Assembly: GCF_000518865.1 (NCBI RefSeq)
Contig: NZ_JAEK01000001.1
Span: 62,001-126,000 of the forward strand
DNA length: 64,000 bases
DNA from: Bacillus sp. J37
Lineage (GTDB): Bacteria > Bacillota > Bacilli > Bacillales > Bacillaceae
Direction: 5' to 3'
A program made the translations under genes and the position numbers. Below are positions 9,441 through 19,692 of this stretch, one piece after another. The notes under the pieces were generated by a model, which saw nothing but the letters and a program-made list of their open reading frames with translations, was not told where the DNA came from and ran no database searches. The first letter of the stretch is position 1; the number at the start of each line of letters is the position of its first letter.

Positions 9441-9605
9441 GACAACCTCCCTGGCTTCTCCTTTTTTACCTTACAAACAAGTTAGTCATTTTTTATCCTT
9501 TCCGAATAATCTATGTTTATTCCTGATGTTTTCCAAGCTCCATCAATTACAATGTTTCGTTACTCGGTTTATAATGTATGTTAGAAATGAACAGGAGGTA
9601 TGAAT

Positions 9606-10895
9606 GTGAACGGAGAACCACTTGCTTTCCGAATGAGGCCTTCAACAATTGATGAGATTGTTGGGCAAAAAGAGGTGATAGGAGAAGAAACAAGCCTTTA
9701 TAAGATGATAAAAAATGGGTATGTCCCTTCTATGCTTCTGTACGGTGAGCCGGGTATTGGAAAAACGTCGATCGCTTTTGCCATAGCAGGCACGACAAAT
9801 ATCCCCTTTATTGCACTGAATGCAACAACTGCAGGAAAGAAAGATGTAGAAGCAGTTGTTGATGAAACGAGAATTACAGGAAAAGTCATTTTGTTTTTAG
9901 ATGAAATTCATCGTTTTAACAAAGCCCAGCAAGATTACTTGTTGCCACATGTTGAACGGGGAGACATCATCTTAATTGGAGCAACAACAGAGAACCCGTT
10001 TCATGATGTAAATCCGGCAATTAGAAGTCGATGTGGACAGATAAAACAGTTAACGAGACTAACTGTTGAAGATATCGAGGTACTTCTTCATCGTGCCCTG
10101 CAGGATGAAAGAAAAGGGTTGGGTATGGTTAAGATTGATATTTCAGAGGAACAAGTGAAAATGATTGCTTTTGGGTCCAATGGAGACGCTCGAAAATCCT
10201 TAACTTTATTGGAATCAATTGTTTATTCATCATCAAAGGTAAATGATACATATATTGTTGATGATAAAATAGTAAATGATATGGTAGAAAATGTTGGAGT
10301 ATATGGCGATAAGAAAGGAACCCATTTTTATAATCTTCTTTCAAGTTTACAAAAAAGTATTAGAGGCAGTGACGTAGATGCGGCACTATATTATCTCGCC
10401 CATTTATTAGAAACAGGTGACCTTGTTGCAGTTAATCGAAGATTGGTAGTGATCGCATATGAAGATATCGGCTTAGCGAACACTGCTGTAGGTAATAATG
10501 TTTTAGCCGCTGTCACTGCAAGTGAGCGTTTAGGGCTACCGGAAGCACGTATTCCGTTGTCTGTGGCAGTTGTTGAAATGTGTCTTTCTTCAAAGTCCAA
10601 TTCAGCTTATAAGGCTTTAGACTTGGCAATTCAGGATGTTCGGTCTGGAAAAGTAGGAAACATTCCAATGCACCTTCGAGACGGTCATTACGCAGGTGCA
10701 AAAGTGTTAGGACATGTTGGATATAAATATCCCCATGACTTTCCGATTGGAACATTTGGAGGTTGGGTTAACCAAGATTATTTACCTGAGAATTTAATTG
10801 GAACAAAATATTACCAGCCATTGGATGCCGGTGATGAAAAAAGGCTTGCGGCCATCTATGAAAAGTTAGAGCAGTTTAGAAAACATAAAAAGTAG
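9606..10895 (+). CDS. rarA: Replication-associated recombination AAA ATPase RarA (YrvN, MgsA)
   Basis: RarA acts at stalled replication forks. The AAA core is clear: Walker A GEPGIGKTS near residue 45, Walker B LFLDEIHRFNKAQQ, sensor 1 GATTENP, then helical lid and the tetramerisation domain. I prefer the GTG start at 9606 (429 residues) because AGGAGG at 9593-9598 is seven bases away; the in-frame ATG at 9600 is only one base from it. It is divergent from the rsfA-like gene. Confidence 0.95.
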   Translation: MNGEPLAFRMRPSTIDEIVGQKEVIGEETSLYKMIKNGYVPSMLLYGEPGIGKTSIAFAIAGTTNIPFIALNATTAGKKDVEAVVDETRITGKVILFLDEIHRFNKAQQDYLLPHVERGDIILIGATTENPFHDVNPAIRSRCGQIKQLTRLTVEDIEVLLHRALQDERKGLGMVKIDISEEQVKMIAFGSNGDARKSLTLLESIVYSSSKVNDTYIVDDKIVNDMVENVGVYGDKKGTHFYNLLSSLQKSIRGSDVDAALYYLAHLLETGDLVAVNRRLVVIAYEDIGLANTAVGNNVLAAVTASERLGLPEARIPLSVAVVEMCLSSKSNSAYKALDLAIQDVRSGKVGNIPMHLRDGHYAGAKVLGHVGYKYPHDFPIGTFGGWVNQDYLPENLIGTKYYQPLDAGDEKRLAAIYEKLEQFRKHKK

Positions 10896-11196
10896 TATTG
10901 TATTTATGTTGAATGATTTGACCATGTACCATAGTGGTTTAAGTGCTTAATACGATAAGTTTATGCTATAATGGCTAGTGTTCAAAAGTATATAGACTAG
11001 TAATACATTGGAAAAAGGGTTTCGTTCTGAAAAGAGATGGTTTATCTCTTTTGAAATACTTATTTTTAAAACTCCTGAATCTTTTATCAGATAGTAGATC
11101 ATGCTGATGATGGAAAAAGATTTATAATATTGAAACAGTTTATATATTTTAAAAGGTTAACTACCTATATTAATTCCTGGCGTAAGGGGGAAAACA
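10896..11196 (+). promoter_or_regulatory. cymR promoter and long 5' leader
   Basis: An extended -10 promoter (TGCTATAAT; TATAAT at 10967-10972, weak -35) is followed by an untranslated stretch of about 218 bases before cymR. The leader contains a 9-bp hairpin AAAAGAGAT-GGTT-ATCTCTTTT (about 11030-11053) followed by a T-containing, imperfect run. No known riboswitch class is recognisable and no coding ORF is visible. Confidence 0.45.
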
Positions 11197-11616
11197 ATGA
11201 AAATATCTACAAAAGGCCGTTACGGACTAACAATTATGATCGAGCTCGCTAGAAAACATGGTGAAGGTCCTACCTCTTTAAAGAGTATTGCTCAGGCTCA
11301 TGATTTGTCAGAACACTATTTAGAACAGTTAATTGCACCTTTGCGAAACGCACGCTTGGTGAAAAGTATTAGAGGAGCATATGGCGGTTATATTTTAGGT
11401 GATGAACCTGCAAATATCACATCAGGAGATATCATTCGTGTTTTAGAGGGACCTTTAAGTCCTGTAGAAGTATTGGATGATGAAGAGCCTGCGAAAAGAC
11501 AACTATGGATCAGAATTCGTGATGCGGTAAAAGATGTTTTAGACAATACGACATTAGAAGATCTTGCTAATTACAACGGAGATGGAGACCAGGAACCCTA
11601 CATGTTCTACATCTAA
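11197..11616 (+). CDS. cymR: Rrf2-family cysteine metabolism repressor CymR
   Basis: CymR represses sulfur uptake and cysteine synthesis genes together with CysK. The 139-residue protein is nearly identical in plan to B. subtilis CymR: winged HTH with SLKSIAQAHDLSEHYLEQLI (about 28-47) and the wing SIRGAYGGYIL, then a dimerisation helix. It lacks the three-cysteine Fe-S cluster of IscR, as expected. An AAGGGGG site lies before the ATG. The cysteine desulfurase gene follows 37 bases downstream. Confidence 0.96.
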   Translation: MKISTKGRYGLTIMIELARKHGEGPTSLKSIAQAHDLSEHYLEQLIAPLRNARLVKSIRGAYGGYILGDEPANITSGDIIRVLEGPLSPVEVLDDEEPAKRQLWIRIRDAVKDVLDNTTLEDLANYNGDGDQEPYMFYI

Positions 11617-11653
11617 AAATATAACAAATAAAGTAGAAAGGAGGGTATTCAGA

Positions 11654-12793
11654 ATGAGAAGAATTTATTTAGACCATGCAGCAACTTCGCCACTTCACCC
11701 TGAAGTTGCTGAAAAAATGATGAATAAAATGATTGAAAACTTTGGAAATCCATCAAGTATTCATTCTTTTGGCCGAGAAGCACGTCGAACTCTTGATGAG
11801 TCTAGAAGAAGTTTAGCGAACACAATTGGAGCCAAACCTGGTGAGATTATATTTACTAGCGGCGGAACAGAAGCAGACAACTTAGCTGTTATTGGAACAG
11901 TTTTGGCGAATAACCAAATTGGAAAACATATTATTACAACACAGGTTGAGCATCATGCTGTATTACATGCGTGTAAGTATTTGGAAAAACAAGGTTATGA
12001 GGTAACTTATTTACCTGTTGATGAACAGGGACTTATATCATTAAATGATGTTAAAAAGCATGTAACAAATCAAACGGTACTTGTCTCTGTAATGTTCGGA
12101 AATAACGAAGTTGGTACCATTCAGCCAATACGTGAGATCGGTGAATATTTAAAAGATTCCCCTGCTTTTTTTCATACAGATGCTGTTCAAGCATTCGGGA
12201 TGGAACCTATTGATGTACAGGAGCTCGGGGTGGATTTATTAACGGTTTCTGCACATAAAATTAATGGACCGAAGGGTGTCGGTTTTTTATATGCAAAAGC
12301 CGGTATTAAACTTCAGCCTGCTTTATATGGCGGTGAACAAGAACTAAAACGCAGAGCAGGTACCGAAAATGTAGCTGGAATAAGCGGATTTAGCCATGCA
12401 GCAAAGCTATCAATCGAAGAGAGGGAGCAAAAAAAAGAGCAATATATTGGATTTAAAAAGGAAATGATGAGGATTTTTGAAGAAAACAACATTTCATTTC
12501 ATTTAAATGGCTCTTTAAATGGTCTTCCACATGTTCTCAATTTATATTTTCCTAAAACACATATAGAATCACTTTTAGTTAATTTAGATTTAGCAGGTAT
12601 TGCAGCTTCAAGTGGATCTGCGTGTACAGCAGGATCTGTTGACCCTTCACATGTGCTGGTGGCGATGTATGGAAAAGAATCAGATCGTATCTTGTCTTCC
12701 ATACGTTTTAGTTTTGGACTTGGGACAAACATGGATGATATTCAATATGCTGCACAAGAGATTGTAAAAGTGATTAAGCGAATAACAGCTTAG
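11654..12793 (+). CDS. yrvO: Cysteine desulfurase (YrvO), sulfur donor for MnmA
   Basis: This PLP enzyme removes sulfur from cysteine and passes it on as persulfide. The 379-residue protein has the PLP lysine K202 (VSAHKINGPKG) and catalytic cysteine C324 (SSGSACTAGS). A strong AGGAGGG site at about 11639-11645 supports the ATG at 11654 rather than an upstream in-frame start. It sits immediately before mnmA, and in B. subtilis YrvO is the dedicated sulfur donor for MnmA. Confidence 0.95.
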   Translation: MRRIYLDHAATSPLHPEVAEKMMNKMIENFGNPSSIHSFGREARRTLDESRRSLANTIGAKPGEIIFTSGGTEADNLAVIGTVLANNQIGKHIITTQVEHHAVLHACKYLEKQGYEVTYLPVDEQGLISLNDVKKHVTNQTVLVSVMFGNNEVGTIQPIREIGEYLKDSPAFFHTDAVQAFGMEPIDVQELGVDLLTVSAHKINGPKGVGFLYAKAGIKLQPALYGGEQELKRRAGTENVAGISGFSHAAKLSIEEREQKKEQYIGFKKEMMRIFEENNISFHLNGSLNGLPHVLNLYFPKTHIESLLVNLDLAGIAASSGSACTAGSVDPSHVLVAMYGKESDRILSSIRFSFGLGTNMDDIQYAAQEIVKVIKRITA

Positions 12794-12809
12794 AAAGACA
12801 CGGAGGTGA

Positions 12810-13928
<1,119 letters not shown>

Positions 13929-13981
13929 AATGATTTTATCGTTTGTTCTTCCATTAGGGACATTTTTTTTGATAAGATGAG

Positions 13982-14014
13982 AGGGGTTGGCACACAAAGA
14001 GTCAACCCCTTTTC
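13982..14014 (+). terminator. Intrinsic terminator after mnmA
   Basis: GGGGTTG and CAACCCC with a 13-base loop, followed by TTTTCTT. Confidence 0.8.
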
Positions 14015-14056
14015 TTCGTAAAGAAACGAGTAATGAAAATAAAGGCAGGTATAAAG

Positions 14057-14713
14057 ATGGACACAAATCAACGTGGAATTGAAGCGATGCAAAAAGGAAA
14101 TTTTGAAGAAGCAGCAACTATTTTTTCAGAAGCAATTGAAGCTAATCCAAATAATCCGATAAGCTATATAAATTTTGGTAATCTTTTATCAGCAGTCAAT
14201 GAATTAGAAAAAGCACTTAAATTTTATGAAAAGGCAATTGCAATAGATTCGAATGCAGCTACAGCATATTATGGGGCAGGTAATGTATATTTTAATCAGG
14301 AAAACTTTGATGAAGCTAAAAAAATGTATGAAAAGGCATTACAAAATGGGCTTGATGAAGGTGACCTCCATTTTATGCTAGGGATGTCACTCTTTAATCT
14401 TGGTCAAAACCGTTTAGCACTCCCATATTTTCAGCGTTCAGTTGAATTAAATAAAAAGGATAGTGACGCCAAATTTCAATATGGATTATGCTTGGCACAG
14501 CTGGAACTTATTGATGATGCAGTAAAGCAATTTGAGGCTGTGATACAATTAGATGAGGATCATGCAGATGCATATTATAATCTTGGTGTTGCATTTGCTT
14601 TTAAGGAAAAGGCAGATAAAGCGATCGAAATGCTGGAAAAAGCGTTGGATATTCAGCCGAACCATATGCTGGCAGGACACGCACTAAAAATTATGAATGG
14701 TCAATCTAATTAA
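14057..14713 (+). CDS. yrrB: TPR-repeat protein YrrB
   Basis: The product is almost entirely tetratricopeptide repeats, about six units, e.g. AMQKGNFEEAATIFSEAIEANPNN and AYYNLGVAFAFKEKADKAIE (given in part). TPRs bind protein partners; no partner can be inferred, although its position between mnmA and recD2 is conserved in Bacillus. I take the ATG at 14057 (218 residues), which follows AAAGGCAGG, over an upstream in-frame ATG at 14033. It is soluble with no signal peptide. Its end lies 28 bases before the recD2 start. Confidence 0.88.
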   Translation: MDTNQRGIEAMQKGNFEEAATIFSEAIEANPNNPISYINFGNLLSAVNELEKALKFYEKAIAIDSNAATAYYGAGNVYFNQENFDEAKKMYEKALQNGLDEGDLHFMLGMSLFNLGQNRLALPYFQRSVELNKKDSDAKFQYGLCLAQLELIDDAVKQFEAVIQLDEDHADAYYNLGVAFAFKEKADKAIEMLEKALDIQPNHMLAGHALKIMNGQSN

Positions 14714-14741
14714 AGATCTATCTGTGAAGGGAGAGTCGTTC

Positions 14742-17123
14742 ATGCAGGAGAGTGCCGATTTATTTAGTGAAAATGAACGTTATGTGAAAGGTCTTGTTAA
14801 AGTTGTGATCTTTCACAATGATCAAAATTTATATTCTGTTTTAAAAGTAAGAGTTCATGAAACAAGTGAAAACATTGAAGATAAAGAAATAACGGTTACA
14901 GGTTACTTTCCACTCCTGCATGAAGATGATCTTTATACGTTTTATGGCACACTAACAAATCATCCTAAATTTGGTTTGCAATTTCAAACAGAGCATTTTC
15001 GTAAAGAAATACCTCAAACGAAAGAAGGAATTATTCAATACCTTTCAAGTGATCTTTTTAAGGGTATTGGGAAAAAAACGGCAGAGGCGATCGTTGAGAA
15101 ATTAGGGGAATCTGCCATCTCCAAAATACTGCAAAACCCTTCGGTTTTAGATGATATCCCCAAGGTAAATAAAGAAAAAGCAAAACAATTAGTCGATGCT
15201 TTAGTTTCTCATCAGGGGCTTGAACAAATTATGATCGCATTAAATCAGTTTGGTTTTGGACCTCAATTAGCCATGAAGATTTATCAAACATATAAAGATG
15301 AAACATTATCAATTGTTCAAAATAACCCTTATCAGCTTGTGCAGGATATTGAGGGGATTGGTTTTGTAAGGGCCGATGAGCTCGGTAAACAGCTGGGTAT
15401 ATCAGGAAAAGATTCTGAAAGAATAAAAGCAGCGTGTCATTACATTATTGAGCAATTATGTGTACAAGATGGTCATGTTTACATAACACTTGAACAACTA
15501 ATAGTAAAAGCAAAGGAATTGCTTGATCATACGAAGCAAGCCATTATTCATGAGACAGACATTGCGACGGAAATTATTGCATTAGGAGAAGAAGGCAAGC
15601 TGATTGTAGAAGAAGAACGGGTATATATACCCTCTCTTTATTTTGCTGAGCAAGGATTAGTCAAGAACGTTAAAAAAGTTCTGGAGCAAACCGAGTATGA
15701 TGAATTGTTCCCTGAGTCTGAGTTTTTATTATCACTTGGTAAACTGGAAGAAAGAATGAAGGTTCAATATGCACCTTCTCAAAAGGATGCTATTCAAAAA
15801 GCATTAATGTCACCAATGCTTTTATTGACTGGAGGACCTGGAACAGGAAAAACAACCGTTATTAAAGGGATTGTTGAATTGTATTCTGATTTGCATGGCT
15901 GTTCTCTTGAACCAAAAGACTATAAAAAAGAAGAACCTTTTCCAATCTTGCTTGTTGCTCCAACAGGTCGAGCTGCTAAACGAATGAGTGAAGCGACAGG
16001 TATGCCTGCAGTTACGATTCACCGCTTGTTGAAATGGAATGGAGCAGACGGTTTTGAACATGATGAAGATAATCCAATATCAGGAAAACTGCTCATTGTT
16101 GATGAGGTTTCAATGGTTGACATATGGATAGCCAACCAATTATTCAAAGCGCTGCCTAAGGAAATACAAGTCATCATGGTTGGAGACGAAGATCAGCTTC
16201 CATCGGTTGGACCTGGACAAGTCCTGCGTGATTTATTGTCTTCTAAAATGATTCCAACTGTTCAGTTAACAGATATCTATCGTCAAGCTGAAGGCTCATC
16301 CATTATTGAGCTCGCCCATGAAATGAAAACAGGAAATTTACCGCAAAATATCGCCAAACCAACATCAGATCGTTCTTTTATTCGCTGTTCACAAGCACAA
16401 ATGAAGGAAGTAATTGAAAGAATTATTCAAAGTGCAATAAGTAAAGGCTATACCGCAAAGGATATTCAAGTATTAGCACCTATGTACCGAGGCGCAGCAG
16501 GTATAGACCAATTGAATAAATTACTTCAAGAACTGTTTAATCCTAAAACTCCCGGAAAAAGAGAAATGAAATTTGGTGAAGTTGTCTATCGTAATGGAGA
16601 CAAAGTCCTTCAACTGGTCAATCAACCAGACAGCAATGTATTTAATGGCGATATTGGAGAAATTGTTTCAATCTTTTATGCTAAAGAAAATACGGAGAAA
16701 GAGGATATGATTGTCATTTCTTTTGATGGAAATGAAGTTACCTACACCAAGCAAGATTTCAACCAATTTACACATGCATTTTGCTGCTCCATACATAAGT
16801 CTCAGGGAAGCGAATTTCCAATTGTTGTGTTACCCATTGTAAAAGGTTATTACCGGATGTTAAGACGGAATTTAATTTATACAGCAGTAACCAGAAGTAA
16901 ACGATCGCTTGTGATATGTGGTGAGTTAGAAGCTCTTCAATGGGGAGTGTCAAATAATGACAGTTCAGACCGGCAGACAAGTTTAAGGCAAAAATTAAGC
17001 GGCATGCATTCTGACTCAGAAATGGATGAACTTCAAAAGGAATTGCCTTTTCCCGTTAGTGATGCAAATATTGGCATGGAAAACCTTTCACCGTATGACT
17101 TCATGGAGCCAAGTGAAACATAA
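14742..17123 (+). CDS. recD2: RecD2-type DNA helicase (YrrC)
   Basis: RecD2 is a 5'-3' SF1B helicase of bacteria lacking RecBC and acts in DNA repair and replication-fork progress. The 793-residue product has the N-terminal OB-like and HhH regions typical of RecD2, Walker A GGPGTGKT at about 364-371, Walker B LLIVDEVSMVD, motif III GDEDQLPSVGPGQV and motif VI YTAVTRSK. I choose the ATG at 14742 with a GGGAGAG site rather than an in-frame start inside yrrB. Confidence 0.96.
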   Translation: MQESADLFSENERYVKGLVKVVIFHNDQNLYSVLKVRVHETSENIEDKEITVTGYFPLLHEDDLYTFYGTLTNHPKFGLQFQTEHFRKEIPQTKEGIIQYLSSDLFKGIGKKTAEAIVEKLGESAISKILQNPSVLDDIPKVNKEKAKQLVDALVSHQGLEQIMIALNQFGFGPQLAMKIYQTYKDETLSIVQNNPYQLVQDIEGIGFVRADELGKQLGISGKDSERIKAACHYIIEQLCVQDGHVYITLEQLIVKAKELLDHTKQAIIHETDIATEIIALGEEGKLIVEEERVYIPSLYFAEQGLVKNVKKVLEQTEYDELFPESEFLLSLGKLEERMKVQYAPSQKDAIQKALMSPMLLLTGGPGTGKTTVIKGIVELYSDLHGCSLEPKDYKKEEPFPILLVAPTGRAAKRMSEATGMPAVTIHRLLKWNGADGFEHDEDNPISGKLLIVDEVSMVDIWIANQLFKALPKEIQVIMVGDEDQLPSVGPGQVLRDLLSSKMIPTVQLTDIYRQAEGSSIIELAHEMKTGNLPQNIAKPTSDRSFIRCSQAQMKEVIERIIQSAISKGYTAKDIQVLAPMYRGAAGIDQLNKLLQELFNPKTPGKREMKFGEVVYRNGDKVLQLVNQPDSNVFNGDIGEIVSIFYAKENTEKEDMIVISFDGNEVTYTKQDFNQFTHAFCCSIHKSQGSEFPIVVLPIVKGYYRMLRRNLIYTAVTRSKRSLVICGELEALQWGVSNNDSSDRQTSLRQKLSGMHSDSEMDELQKELPFPVSDANIGMENLSPYDFMEPSET

Positions 17124-17149
17124 GAATGTTCGGAAAGGTGGAGAAGACT

Positions 17150-17626
17150 TTGCGGACATTCTCAAAACTCAAAGGGCTACCTGTATACTGTTGCCATAAT
17201 GCAGCCATTTTAGGACATATAACGAATTTATGCTTATCTTCCAAAGGCTTTATTTTTGGGCTAATGATGGAAGGAAAGGGTTTTTTTCATCGTGATAAAT
17301 TTATTCCAATTCATTCAATTTATTCGATTGGAGAAAATGGAGTCATGGTTGAACAAATTGAAACCCTTTTATCCATTCAGGACATGAAGAAACAATATAC
17401 GTATAATACCTATCATGACCTTGAAAATAAAGCAGTCTTAACAAAAGAGGGAAACAAATTAGGGTTGTTAGAAGACGTATATTTTTCTGAAAAATTGGGC
17501 ACAATTGAGGCATACGAATTGACGGACGGATTTTTTGCAGACATCGCTGAAGGAAAAAAAGTGGTTAAAGCTTCCGGAGAACCATTTTCGATAAGCAAAG
17601 ATGCGATCGTCATTGATTTAATGTGA
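17150..17626 (+). CDS. yrrD: PRC-barrel domain protein YrrD
   Basis: The protein has two PRC-barrel-like halves, with strand patterns KGLPVYC...ILGHITNLCLSS at the start and ENKAVLTKEGNKLGLLEDVYF near the middle. PRC barrels mediate protein or RNA contacts; the exact role is unknown. The start is ambiguous: TTG at 17150 (158 residues, beginning [M]RTFSKLKG) fits the AAAGGTGGAG site at 17135-17143, while an ATG at 17126 adds eight residues but has no good ribosome site. Confidence 0.85.
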   Translation: MRTFSKLKGLPVYCCHNAAILGHITNLCLSSKGFIFGLMMEGKGFFHRDKFIPIHSIYSIGENGVMVEQIETLLSIQDMKKQYTYNTYHDLENKAVLTKEGNKLGLLEDVYFSEKLGTIEAYELTDGFFADIAEGKKVVKASGEPFSISKDAIVIDLM

Positions 17627-17641
17627 ATGAGGTGTGCCTAA

Positions 17642-17833
17642 TTGTTTTCATGTCCTAATTGTAGAAGTAAAGATCTTGGAAAGATAGGTGTAAATCAATA
17701 TTACTGCTGGGGTTGCTTTATTGAGCTTTCAGTATCAAAAGGAAAAATATTAACCCATCAAGTGGAAGAAGATGGAACGTTAAGTTCACTCGATGATTTA
17801 TTTTCAGAAGATGAACGATCAATAAGCATGTAA
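17642..17833 (+). CDS. yrzR: Small zinc-ribbon protein YrzR
   Basis: A 63-residue protein with two CxxC knuckles (CPNC at 4-7 and CWGC at 22-25), forming a probable zinc ribbon, then an acidic tail (SLDDLFSEDER). The start is TTG with GAGGTG eight bases upstream. It is the conserved neighbour of yrrD and yrzQ in Bacillus. Function unknown. Confidence 0.8.
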   Translation: MFSCPNCRSKDLGKIGVNQYYCWGCFIELSVSKGKILTHQVEEDGTLSSLDDLFSEDERSISM

Positions 17834-17846
17834 AGGGGAGATCATT

Positions 17847-17978
17847 TTGAACCGTACTTTAACATCACTAGTATCTCTTGGTCTTGGTGCAGTTGCTTAT
17901 CATTATGCACGAAATACAAACATGACAAATAATCGTTCGATGAAGAAAATGAGAAAAAGAGTAATGAAAATGTTTTAG
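17847..17978 (+). CDS. yrzQ: Small basic protein YrzQ (DUF3918 type)
   Basis: A 43-residue ORF starts with TTG at 17847 after AAGGGGAGA. The N-terminus is hydrophobic with alternating Gly/Ala (SLVSLGLGAVAYHYA), and the C-terminus is strongly basic (NNRSMKKMRKRVMKMF), as in the short DUF3918 family. It may associate with membrane or nucleic acid; nothing more can be said. A strong terminator follows. Confidence 0.8.
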   Translation: MNRTLTSLVSLGLGAVAYHYARNTNMTNNRSMKKMRKRVMKMF

Positions 17979-17983
17979 TAAAG

Positions 17984-18013
17984 AAGGAGCTGATCTGTTC
18001 AGCTCCTTTTTAG
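17984..18013 (+). terminator. Intrinsic terminator after yrzQ
   Basis: AAGGAGCTGA and TCAGCTCCTT form a perfect 10-bp stem with a five-base loop, then TTTT. Repeat copy B4 begins at once after it. Confidence 0.9.
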
Positions 18014-18014
18014 A

Positions 18015-18073
18015 TTTTACTATCAGAACGTATAAGATTTTATTTGATAACAGTTATGATTTCGTTTTCTAAG
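18015..18073 (+). repeat. Dispersed repeat family B, partial copy B4
   Basis: TTTACTATCAGAACGTATAAGATTTTAT matches the first half of copies B1 and B2. The second hairpin is decayed (GATTTCGTTTTCTAAG). It abuts the yrzQ terminator. Confidence 0.6.
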
Positions 18074-18150
18074 CTTATTTCTTATATATTGGAAATTGAT
18101 GTATAAAAATGATAATACCTCCAAACAACTATATAGTAAGGAGGAGTTAA

Positions 18151-19212
18151 ATGAGAGAAAAGCATATTAAGTGGCTGCTGCAAATAACGATATTATTATT
18201 AGCCTTATTATCCGTGTATGTATTTTTAAAACTTTACTCCGTATGGGCTCCTTTTTTAGTCATGTTTAAAGCTGTAATTATACCATTTTTAATAAGTGCG
18301 TTTATAACATATTTACTTCATCCGGTAGTTGAAAAGCTTCATCGTAAGGGCTTGCCCAGGTCAATCTCCATTCTTATTATATATTTCCTGTTTTTTGGGT
18401 TAATAGGATACGGCTTTTATAGGGGAATCCCTGTCTTAATAAGTCAGCTTAGAGATTTATCTGAAAACTTTCCACAGTTTACTATGATTTATAATCAATG
18501 GATGGATTCCATTCATGATCACACAGATACATGGCCTGTAGGAATTCACGACCGGATTGATCAAATGTTTAGTAAAACAGAAGAATGGCTTGCTGTTACA
18601 ATTGAAAAAGCTATTAATAGCTTAAAAGGTATTTTTGATTATATGCTCTTACTTGCGATAATACCGTTTCTTGTCTTTTATATGTTAAAAGATTATGAGC
18701 AAATCAAAAAGGCTGCATGGTATTTGACTCCCCGCAAATGGAGAAGTGGTTCCATTCAGTTTTTGAAAGACATTGATCATTCTCTGGGAAATTATATTCG
18801 GGGTCAATTGTTTGTCTGTCTTATAATTGGATCATTAGCTTTTTTAGCTTTGTGGTTTTTCCATGTTAAATACCCTTTAATTCTTGGTCTTTTAATTGGA
18901 ACCACAAATATTATTCCTTATTTCGGACCTGTCATCGGTGCCGTGCCTGCATTAATTATTGCTGCGACAATGTCGACAAAAACAGTCATCATCGTTATTG
19001 TTCTTATTGCAAGCCTGCAATTTATAGAAGGAAATATATTGGGGCCATTAATTGTAGGGAAGAGCCTTCATATGCACCCTATTGTTATTATGCTTGCATT
19101 ACTCGCAGGAGGGGAAATTGGAGGAGTGATTGGGTTAATGTTAGCGGTACCTGTTATCGTGATTTTAAAAGTTATGATTGTTCATCTTGCCCTTTTAAGA
19201 AGACAACATTGA
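18151..19212 (+). CDS. yrrI: AI-2E family transporter / permease YrrI
   Basis: A 353-residue polytopic membrane protein of the AI-2E transporter (UPF0118) family. About seven to eight hydrophobic segments are visible: two near the N-terminus (about 9-30 and 33-55), one at 65-85, a long extracytoplasmic stretch, then a C-terminal cluster including GLLIGTTNIIPYFGPVIGAVPA. The substrate cannot be predicted; family members include exporters and Na+/H+ antiporters. An AGGAGG site precedes the ATG. Its stop codon overlaps the alaS promoter -35 box. Confidence 0.88.
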   Translation: MREKHIKWLLQITILLLALLSVYVFLKLYSVWAPFLVMFKAVIIPFLISAFITYLLHPVVEKLHRKGLPRSISILIIYFLFFGLIGYGFYRGIPVLISQLRDLSENFPQFTMIYNQWMDSIHDHTDTWPVGIHDRIDQMFSKTEEWLAVTIEKAINSLKGIFDYMLLLAIIPFLVFYMLKDYEQIKKAAWYLTPRKWRSGSIQFLKDIDHSLGNYIRGQLFVCLIIGSLAFLALWFFHVKYPLILGLLIGTTNIIPYFGPVIGAVPALIIAATMSTKTVIIVIVLIASLQFIEGNILGPLIVGKSLHMHPIVIMLALLAGGEIGGVIGLMLAVPVIVILKVMIVHLALLRRQH

Positions 19213-19238
19213 CATTTAGAAAACGCTTGGTCTATAAT
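19209..19238 (+). promoter_or_regulatory. Sigma-A promoter of alaS
   Basis: TTGACA (19209-19214), an 18-base spacer and TATAAT (19233-19238), both perfect hexamers. It overlaps the stop codon of yrrI. Confidence 0.88.
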
Positions 19239-19244
19239 TCTAGG

Positions 19245-19660
19245 GTAGAATAAGGAAAAACGATGATGGAATAAAGTATGCTGATACCGCTTTTAAGAGA
19301 GGAATTTTCATGGCTGAGAAAAATTCTAAAGTCAGGGCAGCAGAAAGCTAATCCTAAGTGCAGAAAAACCTGCCGTATTGAACCACGTTACGGTTTTAAT
19401 AAAGGTGACGGACTGGTGGAGGTTCAAAGATTTGCTATTTAACTTTGTCTTACTGTCTAGCTAAAGGCGTCATCGGCAAAGCACTTGAAGTGCAAGTGCA
19501 GTCATGGCGATTGACGTCGCGTCTAAGACTGCCTCGAGGTCATAAGCCGATAAATAGACGCCTGCCGCTTTTCAATGTCCGTAATCAGGGTGGTACCGCG
19601 AGTTAACTCTCGTCCCTGTGTTAAGAGAATTCTTTTCACAGTGATGAGGGTTTTTTGTTT
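19245..19660 (+). promoter_or_regulatory. T-box riboswitch controlling alaS, carrying an inserted repeat
   Basis: The T-box core AGGGTGGTACCGCG is at 19587-19600. The terminator pairs CTCTCGTCCCTGTG with CACAGTGATGAGGG and is followed by six T. The likely specifier is GCT (Ala) at 19347-19349, after GAAA. A short stem III candidate pairs ACGGAC (19408-19413) with GTCCGT (19577-19582). A 121-base copy of repeat family A (19453-19573) lies within that loop, which makes the leader about 415 bases, longer than usual. Confidence 0.93.
19453..19573 (+). repeat. Dispersed repeat family A, copy A2, inside the alaS T-box
   Basis: The copy begins CTGTCTAGCT and ends GACGCCTGCCGCTTTTC. Its termini pair: GGCGTC-ATCGGC (19466-19477) with GCCGAT (19546-19551) and GACGCC (19557-19562). 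It shares AGTGCAAGTGCAGT, GATTGACGTC and GACTGCCTC with the other copies, but lacks the internal block of about 60 bases seen in A1 and A3. Confidence 0.8.
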
Positions 19661-19692
19661 ACTATTTATTAAAGAAGATATGGAGGATACAT

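Noticed and set aside
11564-11653. Longer N-terminus for the cysteine desulfurase
   Set aside because: It overlaps the end of cymR and runs through the AGGAGGG ribosome site; the family start is at 11654.
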